Shown: positions 27,001 to 36,492, counted from the stretch's first letter. The stretch is 62,000 bases of DNA from Lingula anatina (GCF_001039355.2 NW_019775513.1:644041-706040); one strand, 5' to 3'. Program-made: numbers and translations. Notes: generated from the sequence alone by a model not told the origin.

Positions 27001-27953
27001 CGTGTTCTAGGTACTTATATTTTGTCCTTTATACTTTGTCTTGTCGATACATTAACACATCTACTTTAATATGTCAATTTTGTTTTCTATTTAGATGAGG
27101 TTCATGCGTGGGTTGCTGTGTTTGTCCTTCCAATCAACAGCGCCATCAACCCCGTTCTATATTCCCTGACTACTGTGACATTCCGCACCAGGCTGCAGAA
27201 GTGGGGCTGTTGTCTGAAAGCACAACCACAGACCAGTAGTAAGTACATTGTATCGTCACAACTAACACAATGGCGAATCGCCTCTTTGTCACACTTTACA
27301 AACTGACCCAGTCTCTGGTCAACACATCAGCTGAAACCAGGCTGCAGGAGTGGAAGACCTACATTTCATTGTCACAACTACCAAAGTAACCAGTTTGCTC
27401 ACTTCAGAAGTCACTTGTCCTTTGAACAGCTCTCAGTACACTGCTGTCTGTGAAGAGGTGCATTGCAATTGCTTTAAGATATACGTTTACTTTAACGTGT
27501 TTTCAAAAAAGATCTGGCACCGCCATCAAGCAGCTTTCTTTGCCGTAATTACAAATCTTTCGCTATATTAGCTTGGTATTTACAAGATAAGACAGAAATG
27601 TTTGGCATAGGAACCTACCGTCTCTAATCTCCTCTAATCGTAAATAAAACCATTTTAATAGCTCGTGTTGAAAAGCAGTATACCTAAATCTTCTCCATTT
27701 TAATTTCACAGTCGCCCGCGCCAGTATCCTTCCCTCACGAAGTTCGTTTCGCCAAGACGCGTACTCTCACTTCAGCGACAATCAACCAGACAACAGTACA
27801 TACACCATGGAGCTACTGATAGCTCAGGACGGGGCCGCTAAGGCCTACAACGGAGAGCTTCTGACACCGCCATCCTCCCCAGACCATACAGCCAAAGAAG
27901 AGGAAACGAACAAATTAGTGGCAGCGGGTGACTCGGAAGAGCTCAAGTGTTAG
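6269..27953 (+). CDS. RXFP: Relaxin-family peptide receptor (LGR type C), complete 18-exon gene
   Basis: Coding exons: 6269-6311, 20757-20909, 21358-21432, 21755-21866, 22372-22443, 22759-22830, 23047-23118, 23382-23453, 23862-23930, 24215-24286, 24491-24562, 24756-24827, 24925-24996, 25437-25508, 25742-25971, 26333-26947, 27095-27238, 27712-27953. They sum to 2331 nt in one frame, giving 776 residues; human RXFP1 and RXFP2 are about 750-760. Every junction is GT-AG. Order: signal peptide, one LDLa with six cysteines, a linker with an NNxGW core, LRR N-cap, ten LRRs, hinge with C-terminal cysteines, seven helices, Ser-rich tail. The hinge, the YGTNGVCFPLH loop and the RFFFIVLTDALCW segment in TM6 are the best signatures of RXFP over glycoprotein-hormone receptors. 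It should be a plasma-membrane G-protein-coupled receptor for a relaxin/insulin-like peptide. Ligand and G protein cannot be read from sequence. Family assignment is very secure; exon 1 is less so. Confidence 0.94.
7722..7789. repeat. Compound (CT)n(CA)n microsatellite
   Basis: A CT run at 7722-7754 is followed, after a short CACCCA joint, by a CA run to 7789. Confidence 0.97.
8562..8807. mobile_element. Candidate MITE with 15-bp perfect terminal inverted repeats
   Basis: AAGCCTAGGTCCCAA at 8562-8576 is exactly inverted as TTGGGACCTAGGCTT at 8793-8807. Both ends sit beside TTAA-like bases, which could be a TTAA target duplication, off by one base on the right. The 245-bp span has no coding capacity and is richer in CG dinucleotides than its surroundings. 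A non-autonomous DNA transposon is the simplest reading; the superfamily is not determined. Confidence 0.6.
9748..9896. promoter_or_regulatory. Pair of perfect cAMP response elements
   Basis: The full palindrome TGACGTCA occurs at 9748-9755 and again at 9889-9896, 141 bases apart, inside the long first intron of the receptor gene. This is the canonical CREB/ATF site. Two perfect copies this close are unexpected in AT-rich DNA, but function is inferred from sequence alone. Confidence 0.35.
14622..14668. repeat. (GT)n/(GC)n compound microsatellite
   Basis: Imperfect GT run containing a short GC run. Open frames crossing it on either strand are low-complexity artefacts. Confidence 0.95.
16834..16859. 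repeat. (TC)n microsatellite
   Basis: Uninterrupted TC/CT run of about 13 units in receptor intron 1. Confidence 0.95.
17312..17420. repeat. Imperfect (GT)n microsatellite
   Basis: GT-rich tract of about 109 bases with scattered TT, TA, GC and TC interruptions. Confidence 0.95.
20757..20909 (+). CDS. RXFP: Receptor exon 2: end of signal peptide and LDLa module
   Basis: A TTTTTCAG acceptor leads into a phase 1 exon coding AIYLIVSADG and then a complete LDL receptor class A module (residues about 15-65). All six cysteines are present, with the calcium-binding acidic pattern HCDGQQDCPNGEDE. An NTT sequon lies between cysteines 2 and 3. In RXFP1 and RXFP2 this single N-terminal module is needed for receptor activation after ligand binding. 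The phase 1-1 exon fits the standard exchangeable LDLa cassette. Donor is G|GTATGT. Confidence 0.93.
20945..20968. other. Assembly gap (24 N) beside T and G homopolymers
   Basis: 24 N bases in receptor intron 2 are followed by a T-run (20969-21001) and a G-run (21002-21012). The gap marks a sequencing or assembly failure, so the true intron length is uncertain. Confidence 0.99.
21358..21432 (+). CDS. RXFP: Receptor exon 3: LDLa-LRR linker
   Basis: A 75-nt phase 1-1 exon coding a short linker that begins VNNEGWFEHI and ends NASC. RXFP1 and RXFP2 have a comparable linker with an NNGW core just after the LDLa module, and there it contributes to ligand binding. Two N-glycosylation sequons (NRT, NAS) are present. 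Acceptor CTCTTTAG, donor G|GTAATA. Confidence 0.85.
21755..21866 (+). CDS. RXFP: Receptor exon 4: LRR N-terminal cap
   Basis: Codes GLQFVPSTCQCVKMTRLDCS and then a segment ending IPSPLPANVTRL, a typical LRRNT pattern (CxC, LxC, then an IPxxLP block with an NVT sequon). It enters in phase 1 and leaves in phase 2, which sets the frame for the LRR cassette exons. Its donor GTGAGT runs straight into a degenerate TAGTG repeat. Confidence 0.9.
21867..22022 (+). repeat. Degenerate TAGTG pentamer array
   Basis: Copies of GTAGT/TAGTG repeat from 21867 to 21960, starting within the splice donor of exon 4, and resume at about 22009-22022 after a 45-base interruption. That interruption begins with a transposon-like end at 21962. 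Confidence 0.85.
21962..21982 (+). mobile_element. Solo end of the CCCTCTACCAG element
   Basis: CCCTCTACCAGGGCCACAG at 21962-21980, preceded by TA, matches the right terminus of the complete element at 25053-25186. No opposite end was found nearby, so this is a truncated copy. Confidence 0.55.
22372..25508 (+). CDS. RXFP: Receptor exons 5-14: ten leucine-rich repeats, one per exon
   Basis: Exons 22372-22443, 22759-22830, 23047-23118, 23382-23453, 23862-23930, 24215-24286, 24491-24562, 24756-24827, 24925-24996 and 25437-25508 each code one LRR of the LxLxxNxIxxIxxxxFxGLxxLxxL type. All splice in phase 2, and all are 72 nt except the fifth (69 nt). Together they form residues about 128-366, the horseshoe-shaped ligand-binding ectodomain. 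Ten LRRs is the RXFP1/2 number. The one-repeat-per-exon layout with constant phase suggests growth by exon duplication. NIS and NNT sequons occur in repeats 1 and 2. I did not attempt to score the individual relaxin-contact residues. Confidence 0.93.
25053..25186. mobile_element. MITE of Tc1/mariner type (TA target, about 24-bp inverted ends)
   Basis: This 134-bp element lies between LRR exons 13 and 14. Its left end CCCTCTACCAGAGCCTCAGA and the inverse of its right end CCCTCTACCAGGACCACAGA agree at all but three of 20 positions, and both sides are flanked by TA. It is too short to code a transposase. A related solo end lies at 21962. Confidence 0.75.
25742..25971 (+). CDS. RXFP: Receptor exon 15: LRR cap/hinge and first transmembrane helix
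   Basis: Begins with the hinge (HFERFSYCHKAIHVPNC, then a TDGLSTIENLLAD block), which is close to the corresponding RXFP1/2 hinge. It then codes TM1 with its conserved GN pair (CVGNLFVM) and the first intracellular loop. Enters in phase 2, leaves in phase 1 (GCAG|GTACAA). Residues about 367-443. Confidence 0.93.
26333..26947 (+). CDS. RXFP: Receptor exon 16: transmembrane helices 2-6
   Basis: One 615-nt exon, residues about 444-648. It holds TM2 (ASDFLMGIYL), TM3 with a Cys-rich entry (WECRCTGC) and SLERFVVISHPY at its cytoplasmic end, TM4 (a GIWTAGILL block), extracellular loop 2 (YGTNGVCFPLH, whose Cys should bond with TM3), TM5, and TM6 (RFFFIVLTDALCWAP). The position of the DRY motif reads ERF here; the acid-Arg pair is kept. 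Acceptor TTTTACAG, donor G|GTTAGT, both in phase 1. Confidence 0.95.
27095..27238 (+). CDS. RXFP: Receptor exon 17: transmembrane helix 7
   Basis: Phase 1-1 exon coding TM7 (VAVFVLPINSAINPVLYSLT), with the NPxxY-type motif NPVLY, and the start of helix 8 with a CC pair that could be palmitoylated. Residues about 649-696. Donor is AGTA|GTAAGT. Confidence 0.94.
27712..27953 (+). CDS. RXFP: Receptor exon 18: cytoplasmic tail and stop
   Basis: The last coding exon, 80 codons including TAG at 27951-27953. The tail is rich in Ser, Thr, Asp and Glu (for example ILPSRSSFRQDAY, LTPPSSPDH), so it has many possible phosphorylation and arrestin sites. It does not resemble a known tail closely enough to name a coupling partner. 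Confidence 0.88.
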
Positions 27954-28108
27954 TTTTTACTTGTGGTAGCCTACCACTCGTCCGCGGATGGGCAGAAAGT
28001 ATTAGCACAGTGGTGGCAGCGGGTGGGTTGGAGTTCTGGGTTCTGTTTCTCAGTTATGGTGTCATTCGTCTAGTCATTTCTGCATTCGTCACGGGTAAAT
28101 GATGAACA

Positions 28109-28114
28109 AATAAA
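28109..28114 (+). terminator. Polyadenylation signal AATAAA, receptor gene
   Basis: A canonical AATAAA hexamer 156 bases after the receptor stop codon gives a short 3' UTR. Cleavage would be expected about 10-30 bases further on. Confidence 0.55.
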
Positions 28115-29064
28115 GGGAATGACCCCTCTCTGGGGGCTCTTGAACTTAAAGTAAATCTTTTAGTTAAGAAAGGGGTTTAGCCTGTCATTTCTTTCAGCGC
28201 CGGTCACAGTTAAATTCAGAAAAATTGAAAGGACCGACGAAGAAGATACTTGGTTGTTGTATTTTTCTTTTTGTCATATCTATTAACATGCAGGGGGATA
28301 AAAACTGTTCGTAATCGAAGATAATGATCTGAGCATATAGATTTTGTGGTATTTTGAAACAGAATTTAGTTGTCTTTTCACGATTTTGCGTAATATCTCC
28401 CATGCGACGATGAACACTTTTCCTTCAGAAACAGAAGTGATATTATTTCTAAACTTCAGCCAACCTTATCCATCCAAGCTCAATCTAATGCTCAGTCACA
28501 CCTCATTCTCTTTTGGTACCAAACGGTGTATTTTCAATGTATAAAGCTTTAAGATAATTATTTAATATGAACATTTACATATGGGATAAAGTGCGCAATA
28601 TAGTGATTGTTTATCTTTGAATATATAAAAGTATATAAACGTGAAGTTGTTTTTTATCATGTATACATCATAAATGTCGTCTTGGGCTGTTCTTATCATC
28701 GTCATCATCGTTGTTATCTTTCTGTTATAAATGTTGTATTAAGAACGTTAAAGTATGATAGAATACTGTTTAACTTATCTTTTATTTATTTATTTTATTT
28801 ATTTATTATTATTATTATTATTTTTTTTTTTTTTTGTAGAAACTGTCGCAATACTTATGTCGTCCATGTAAATTGTATTTACCATGATGTTGTTTTGTTA
28901 CAGTGGCCATGTGTGCCATTGGGTTTTAAAGTATGTTCCACAATTTGTTTTAAAACGGGTGACTGGACTGAACTGAGGTCTGGGGTTTATGCTGAAGAGT
29001 GTGTGTGAGGGGGGAAATGGGTCCCAAGATCGGTATATCTGTATGCTTTATGGAAGTGTGATTC

Positions 29065-29132
29065 CGTGCGTGCGTGCGTGCTTGGTGCGTGCGTGCGTGT
29101 TTGGTGTGTGCGCGTGTGTGTGTGCGTGTATG
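29065..29132. repeat. Imperfect (TGCG)n/(TG)n microsatellite
   Basis: Two short runs of GTGC units joined by TTGG, followed by a TG run. Apparent open frames on both strands are due to the repeat. Confidence 0.93.
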
Positions 29133-29654
29133 TATAGGGCGGGCGTGGAGTGTTTAGCACAAATTCAAAAACGGACAGCACCAAGAAAGATGCCAGATGT
29201 GGTGCATATTTGTACATTGCAGTCTTGTAACTTATTAAAATATACATAATTTTAATTGACTGTTTTTTGTTGTTTTATGCTTTTAAAATGGCTTTCAATA
29301 TGAACATAAGCTAATGTCCATAATCATTTAAAATTCATCATCAGGATTGCCAATATGCATGTTACAGTATCAAAATTTTCGTTTTTTAACTTTTTGTCAA
29401 TAAGTTAATAACGCGTACATGAAAATGAAAGAATCCACCTAAGTAAAAAGACAGCAGAATATACATAGTAGACTAACCAAAACTGAAACACGAAAATTAT
29501 GTTTGTATAATGTTTGCCGCCATTACATTTTGAACATCGTCGAACGTATCAAATTACATTTCTTTTAGGTTATGTTTGTCCTTTTCTTGAAGGTGAAAAC
29601 AATTTTTGGTTGTACGTAAAAGCAAATTCCAATTATTTTTTTCTGCTGAGGTGT

Positions 29655-29660
29655 TTTATT
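29655..29660 (-). terminator. Possible polyadenylation signal, FAM181 gene
   Basis: TTTATT on the plus strand reads AATAAA on the minus strand, about 390 bases downstream of the FAM181 stop. It is the first exact hexamer I noticed; others may be used. Confidence 0.35.
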
Positions 29661-30051
29661 CGCAAGATAATCTATTTCCATTAGTCGAAACTCTATGTAC
29701 ATAAATTGATTATCGACTTTATGATAAAAGAGAAACAATATTTCGAATAATATTCAAGCAATAAATGCTTTATCATATTCAAAAGAATACGTTTACAACA
29801 AGATTGGAATAGAAAGACATACAGATAAATAAGACCATAAATAAGACTTTAATAAAATCAGTAGCCCATTATGTCTATAGTCATGTATTGTAGCAATGCT
29901 CGCTCAAATGTGACATCGATATTGCTTTGTAGGCCTATAACTTCGTTTCTTAAAACAAAACAAATTCAGATATCTAAAAACATAAACAAACACGTTATTT
30001 TCCTCACAGATTTATAAAAATAATGAAAGAGTGGGTTTTACCAGAAATGTG

Positions 30052-31068
30052 TCACAGACAAGTATAACTGTTCAACATGCAAGGTGCGACAAACGGGTTG
30101 TCCACGCTTGAAACATCAGCACCGGTGACGTAACTTGAAAATGTTTGAGAGAAATTCGGCAAAGCATATACATTTTCCATAGACGTCAGTCCATCATGGG
30201 GCGATCTTAGTGTCGCCATAGCGTTCCCAACTTGCCCCATATTTGAAAAAGCACCAGATAATTCTTGTTGATATCCGTACGGTTCGTTGTAATTAGGGTC
30301 CATAAAAATTGTCCCATTATAACTACTGGCATATGGCTGGTCCCAGCTTTGTAGACGATAGTCCGTTCGACTGGATATTGGCAACAATGGCGATATCGGT
30401 GGGGATGATGTCGAAGAGGTCTCTCGCTGAGGACTACCAGAGGAACTATGCTGGCTTGACCCACAACTGGACGGCCGGGCAAGGCCATCTTGACCGCCTA
30501 TAATGTCATGAATGTCTTCATGCGTAAAATATGGCGGGTCTAGTGTTGTCTGTTGACAGGTGTAGACACCGTTGGCTACTGTCTCCAGTTGGGACTGATA
30601 TGAATAGTTCTGAAGAGCATTCTCTATGTAATATGCCGTGTAGGACTGCTGCTCCAGAAGCTTTGCTGGCTCGGTAAAAAAAGACGGCGGTAGTTTTCTA
30701 TTCTTCAACGGAACGCGGTTCGATCTACAGCTTCCTTTGACTAATTTAGCCTGCGGATCCGCACAACACTGTTTGTGTAACGTCCGTGGATCAAACAGCG
30801 CCTGTAAGGATTTATGTTGGATTCCGAAATAAGAGGTCTCCTTCCTGGTGGGTTTAGACACCCTGCCACCGTGTATCACAGCCGTTTCGGTGTCATAGGA
30901 CCCGTTGCTTTTCTTCAGTTGTTTCTGCAGGTATTTTCTGTGATTGACCTTACGTTTGGATTTCCCGCATTTGTCCAAGGCTAACTTGATGTTGCTGGAG
31001 GCGATGTCCACGAAGCTCAGTAACTGCTGGCCAGTTTCACCGCCGCCACTTCGATCTGCTGTCGCCAT
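30052..31068 (-). CDS. FAM181: FAM181 family protein, predicted TEAD-binding, single exon
   Basis: An intact 338-codon minus-strand gene without introns. Residues 16-53 match the N-terminal signature of vertebrate FAM181A/B: an LLSF..D.ASSNIKLALDK block followed by SKRKVNHRKYLQKQLKK. A second conserved patch is HKSLQALFDP (85-94). The third, at 118-136, contains RKLPPSFFTEP, which resembles the omega-loop segment by which YAP binds TEAD and matches the TEAD-binding segment reported for vertebrate FAM181. The remainder is Ser/Pro/Tyr-rich and probably disordered, as expected for a nuclear cofactor. The basic block 36-53 could be a nuclear localisation signal. The start is the first ATG of the open frame, 15 residues before the conserved block. 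Its cellular role is unknown; binding TEAD, and perhaps competing with YAP, is inferred from the motif. Confidence 0.93.
   Translation of the reverse strand: MATADRSGGGETGQQLLSFVDIASSNIKLALDKCGKSKRKVNHRKYLQKQLKKSNGSYDTETAVIHGGRVSKPTRKETSYFGIQHKSLQALFDPRTLHKQCCADPQAKLVKGSCRSNRVPLKNRKLPPSFFTEPAKLLEQQSYTAYYIENALQNYSYQSQLETVANGVYTCQQTTLDPPYFTHEDIHDIIGGQDGLARPSSCGSSQHSSSGSPQRETSSTSSPPISPLLPISSRTDYRLQSWDQPYASSYNGTIFMDPNYNEPYGYQQELSGAFSNMGQVGNAMATLRSPHDGLTSMENVYALPNFSQTFSSYVTGADVSSVDNPFVAPCMLNSYTCL
30661..30717 (-). other. FAM181: TEAD-binding omega-loop-like motif in FAM181
   Basis: Codons 118-136, running from RVPLKNRKLPPSFF to TEPAK. Key features are the basic-Leu-Pro-x-Ser-Phe-Phe core that YAP also has in its TEAD interface, followed by an acidic-Pro pair typical of FAM181. 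Confidence 0.8.
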
Positions 31069-33356
31069 GCCTCGAGAAAATGTTTAAAAAACGGGATATT
31101 TCAGAATCCCAAGTGTCTTGTTTTCTTTTTGCCTGAGAGGTGTTTTATGGTGTATTCTTAATGAACATCTATGTCGCGTGTTGGTCAACGACTGAGCTGG
31201 TTCATCAAAACAATCCAATACAGTTCTGTAGCGAAACGTCCAGTAATAAATCGGTAACCTTATTAGCTCAGTGTGTCACGGATCTGGATGACTACAGTTA
31301 ATTTGACCTGTACTAAGTCGTTTTTAAACTGACAAGTATGTAAATTAAGCAGCAGCGCGCCTCGTGCACTTGGTAACCCCTCTCCACTACGCGCATGACA
31401 GTAGTGCGGTGCGAGCTGACAGTCTGATTATACTCAATCCATTGAAATGCTAAAGTGTTACAGAAATTTATGTCCTTGACTGAAAAGAATGTGATTTATA
31501 AGAACGCTGAAGTCTTTTCTGTTGATCATTTTAATATTATCAAGAGCAGTTAATAGTGGTAGTCATATTTTATTAGACACGGTCCGCTAGTTTGGCGAAT
31601 TTTGAATTTAATATAAGAGAGATTTATTATCATGTATGAATGTTTGACCTCATAAGACCTAAAGAATACAGTTTTGCCCTTGTCCAAAGCTAAACATCTT
31701 TAAGTCAACACACTCTGGTGACGTTTGAGAGAGTAGTACTGTCAATCCCGTAGGCTTCTATGTGCGTTTATGACGCATTTTAAAAGAGACAAGTTAGGAT
31801 TGTCAGATTTTTAAGATTATGTTTTCAAACTTTTGTGATAAACTACCATTCATTAATTCTACAGATGTTTTATCACTTTGGGTTTTGCGTGTGCTTATTT
31901 TGTTTCCGAGATAAAAACGCGCATAATTTTTTAGTAAATCAATATCAATATAACCTGAATACAAACGTGAAAGTATAACATATGCGATGTAAAATTTGTT
32001 ACCAAATAAGCGGTATTTTGGCTGTGATGCTTGAAATTAATTCAGGGGCAAAGTGTAATTTTTACACAGTTCTTTGAACCTAAACTCCATGTATTTAGTA
32101 GTGTTTACATAAAAACTTCTGCAACATTTCTTAAAATAGAGGAAACAGACGGTGTGACACTTACGCACCTAATAGCTATACATATGTGGTTTTTCTGACA
32201 AATAATCGTCATTTAATGATTTTGCCTTAATGAAATGCCGGAAGTATGCTGTTTGTTGCCATTTACTCGCTTTCAAATGGCGCATTAAGAAAGTTAAAGC
32301 TTACAGGAATGATCCTCCAACCGTATCTTGTCACTATCTAGATCGATTCCTCTACTGTACCTGTAGCCGAAAAGAGATCAAGTATTTAACTTTGATAAGA
32401 TTGCGTTTGGTAGGTATTGTACTTGTAGTATAATAGGAACCTTTTCGCCCAGGGACTATACCTGTGTACATGTATGCACTCGTGTATTATGAATAGCGAG
32501 TATGCAGCACACAATACAGAAACCTTTTTTTCCATGACTTTATTACATTTGAGTCAAACATTAGGCACAATGACAGTTAAGCTATTTCTCAAATTGCCAT
32601 GTAAGAAATCCAAGTCTATGTTATTGTATTTGATGTGCAATGCGTCATCTCTCTCAATGCCATATTGCATGTACGTCGGGTTTGTAATAACGATGTGTAG
32701 ACCCTGGATGTTTACCATGAAAATGGCCACTTGCTAATATTATTGATGTAAACTAGATTTGTTGATTACTGATTACCACAAAAACTAAGAAGCATGCATT
32801 CCTGTCGACTTAAATTGCAGTTAATTCAAATGCGGATAGCCTCCCACGCTGTCAAAATAGGGGGCAACGAGTGTGCTCTTTTTCTCGGGGCACATTTTCT
32901 GAGAATTGCCCAAACCCAAAATGAAATAAGAATTTGATGACCTCGAACTACGCAATGTTTTTATCTGCCTGCGTTATTCTGAACATGTTGGTGTTAATTA
33001 AATGCTAATTGAACAATAGGATTTTGGTACCTTCACCAACGAAGGGTGACAATTCATGCGGAAAAGTGATTCGTGATTGGATTTCTTTGTACCTGAAGTT
33101 TACAGACAGTAAATATCGAAAAAAATTAAAATTACACTTATTTTAAAATATCGAGAAATTTTAACATATTAAAAATGCCGTTTTTCTCAAATGATGAGAT
33201 ATGATATTAACCTTAGGTGCTCTTATTCTACCTCACGGACCTACAAGGAAACCTCGCTTACATTTTGCAATTGATCGATGGTTACAAGGCCTCCACAGAG
33301 GGCGCGGTCATATGCTGGAGAATAATTTTTACCATACTGTATACGGATTATAGTCC

Positions 33357-33705
33357 AGTTAAAGGGATAATAACTCTTCGTTTTGGCCAAAAAATTAATT
33401 TTCCTGGAGTAAACAACAATTTTCCCATACTTACAAATGGTTAATGATTCCATTTTTACATTCAAAATTAGTCGCTGGTGTTTTTCTAAAAAGTTTGTTT
33501 CTTTGTTATAATCTTTTAAGAGATTATAACAGAGTATAGCCATCAATGGAGGACACGTGGTCTAAAGACAAGCTCAGATATCAGAATAATAGCTATAACT
33601 GCTGTTTTTGTGGTAAAACAGAATATATTATATTTCTATTAGTTGTTCACAATGTTTTTATTGTGAAATATAGATCTCATACGAAGAATTATTATCCCTC
33701 TAACT
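33357..33705. mobile_element. Inverted-repeat (foldback/MITE-like) element
   Basis: The 25 bases at 33357-33381, with core AGGGATAATAACTCTTCGT, recur inverted at 33681-33705 with only two mismatches. The 349-bp span has no coding potential and a second small hairpin near 33507-33530. AAAGGG-ATAACTC-like strings are a sequence I associate with repeats in molluscan genomes, which is a weak hint about the host. Confidence 0.5.
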
Positions 33706-34391
33706 CTTGGATCACAATGGAAATAAGTGTTTTTACTTTCTTATCTCATCCATGTATTTATCATGTCTTTTTATATATTTCGTATATAATTCACATTTTA
33801 AGAATGCATAAAGTTAAACATAGCATATCATAACTTGATAGTTCTTGACAGAGTAGACACAGGATGAATTAATGATTGGTTAAATTGAGAGTCGATCAGT
33901 AAATAAAACGTTTGGTCAACTTGAACAAAAGGTGTCCGCAGAGATTCAACTGAATACTTTTTTCAACAGACAAAAAACTTTTAAATAAGGGGAGTCTTTT
34001 GATTCAGTCTGTTATTATCACCTATTTCTAAATTTATGGCATCATATTTGTCTAGTGTATATCATAATGAGCTCTCGTAAATCACACCCTTATATCGCAC
34101 CATTTCGGTACAGTGACGAAATAAGTCATTCTGAGTGAATGATACGTTTCATTTAAATTGCAAACGAAGAAAATAATCATAAGCTATCTTATATAAAACT
34201 AGGTACAGTGCCATACGAGGAGATAACTACTGTACCAACAGTATTTGCTGTCGATATCGCCTTGGTTTGAATCTGTATATATAGGAACGTCTTTCTACGG
34301 GCTCTGAATTTTTGTTTTTAAATTTCCTAAGGAATCAATGAAATTTTAAAGGACCTGCATGTGAACAGTGATGATAGGCTATTCTTCTCAG

Positions 34392-34608
34392 GCTGCACTC
34401 AGAAAGCGCAGACCTCCACCAAGACAAATAATTCACGATTAATTAATCAATTGATCATCATTAAAGTGTTACCATTTTTAAGTGAGCCCGTTTTTGGCCA
34501 ATCCTTAAAATTTTATCAAAGTCCAACTTTATGAGTTAGGCTGGCGACGAACAAACAGACAAACAGACGGGGGCCAGGGGATGAAAAGACTGCCTCGGCG
34601 GAGGTAAT
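34392..34608 (-). mobile_element. Degraded copy of a widespread marine-animal interspersed repeat
   Basis: Read on the minus strand, this runs from a TTACCTCCGCCGAGGC-like end, through GTCTGTTTGTCTGTTTGTTCG-like T/G/C-rich bases (20-base core) and an ACTTTGATAAAATTTT-type segment, to GGTGGAGGTCTGCGC followed by TTTCTGAGTGCAGC. From memory, this arrangement is typical of a short non-autonomous repeat common in fish, lancelet, echinoderm and other marine genomes. The GGAGGT ends form an imperfect inverted repeat. The copy is internally deleted. Confidence 0.6.
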
Positions 34609-36290
34609 GAAAGCGTATGTTGTATTTCTTTAAGCGTTTTTGCCACTATTCAGGAAGAGCACAGGATACACAGACACCTCTGATACCGACAATTGATCAC
34701 AAGGGTCATTTTATTGAATAAGATCATTTGTACAGCGATCGAAATCATGACTTTCTAAAATGAATTGGTTGGATCGTCGATTTATCTTTCTCTCTGATCA
34801 ATTTCAATTTTTTCCCTAACTTTTCCTTTTGCTCTACTTGAGCTATAGGGGGCGGAGAGGCAAATTGCTCCTGTTTAAAGAAAAATAAAGTAGTTACAGG
34901 TTCCCTTCGTGACACTGCCCGACTTGCTCTTGACCGTCTTTTTCCCCAACCAAGGCGAACTTTTTTGCCTATTTCATAACAAGATTGTTGAAAGTTTGCC
35001 TTTTCAAAGTTTCCCTCCCCTCCCCATTTGTTGAGTTACCGGCTTCTCAGGGACGTGACATTGCTATCAACTGCGGTTTCACCTCACGGGATTAACAATT
35101 CAACAATATGAATGAATAATGAAATAATAATCTGCCACTTATTCAACGCTGACAATATATTCAACATAACAAAAAGATGGCGATAATCAGATCGTTTCCT
35201 TATTCCGCCCGTTATTTAAAATATATTTTCCAAAAATAATTTTGCAAAGACGAGCCTTTGAAGGAGACTGAACTTTATCGAGGACAAACATGTTTTGTAC
35301 TTTTGTGATCGCACCGACTTAAACGCAAAGCATGGACTGTAAACAATTCCACAGTGCGAGATCGAGATTTTTTGTTCTTAATAAAGCTCGTCTTACAGGG
35401 GAAATCCGTTCAGTATTGAACAAGTTTGTTGCAATTTATTTCAACACGAGAAAACGTGTGTGCGCAGTTAAATAAGAGCACGCGAAAGCTTTAGAGAGAG
35501 AGACGGAACGAAGAAAATGGGCCTATATTTTTTATTCATGATATCTATATAATTCAATTTCCTTTATCCAGTCCCAAGAAGTCCACGAGACAATTTCTAC
35601 GCCGTTGTGGCATGACATTGGGAAACTATCATCTGTACATACATAATATTAATAATAATTACTGATATACATACAAGTACAATGTATCTACAAAACGGCA
35701 GAATCTGTACAATCTTCATAATTGAGCCAAGACACAAGAACACCAGACGCAATTTCACCGTAAATTGATAGGTTGTTCAATATGATCAAATAAAACAATT
35801 TAAGTGAAAGACGTATCCCCAAGATGTCTACATTATCGTACAGTATCGGGCAGTCCCGGCGAAAGTGCTAGTGCACTGGAAAACTCCATTTCAATAGGCA
35901 AAAATGTCATAAGGAACCCTGTATCTGAATGGTGAAAAAAAAATAAAAAATTATAACATTCTCTGACGGTAACCAACCAAAGATTGACAAGACATTCCCT
36001 CTGCATCGCTGGGGAAATCTTTGGATTACGGCGGTGTGGGTACCTTACTGGTATTGCATTTGGGTCACACCTGTAATAACTGAACTTCCACAATCAGCAG
36101 CCTATCTTTTAGACTAGTACACGAATACTGGAATTGCAGCACCTCTTACCCTATTATATAAAAATACTAATGATCAGATCTTAATTAGATTGCAGAAAAC
36201 GTGTTTTTGAATGGTGGAATAAATAAATCAGTGAAATATCAATGTTTAAAAATTATATTACGTTTGTAGAAATATTACCCTATATATTTC

Positions 36291-36321
<31 letters not shown>

Positions 36322-36372
36322 AATAATAATTTACACAAGCTCAAATATCATCAACCAAACTCAACATATTGT

Positions 36373-36378
36373 TTTATT
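36373..36378 (-). terminator. Possible polyadenylation signal, FRMPD gene
   Basis: TTTATT on the plus strand gives AATAAA on the minus strand, about 850 bases after the FRMPD stop. Other weaker signals lie nearer, so assignment is tentative. Confidence 0.3.
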
Positions 36379-36492
36379 TTCTTGCAATCAATATATCTTT
36401 TAAGTTATTTTTGCAGATAATATGACCTGCAAAGTCTGAATAATGTCATTCATTTCTTGAATAAAATTAATTTTTGATAGAAACTGGGTTGA

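Larger units (their letters stand above)
28115..30051. other. Intergenic region between receptor and FAM181 genes
   Basis: The two genes are convergent here, with 3' ends facing each other. I see no coding sequence: an ATT/TTTA-rich patch near 28780-28836, a TGCG/TG microsatellite at 29065-29132, and otherwise AT-rich DNA. Confidence 0.7.

Noticed and set aside
28987-29249. Open frames on both strands over the TG/TGCG tract
   Set aside because: Microsatellite translation (Thr-His and Cys-Val repeats), not a gene.
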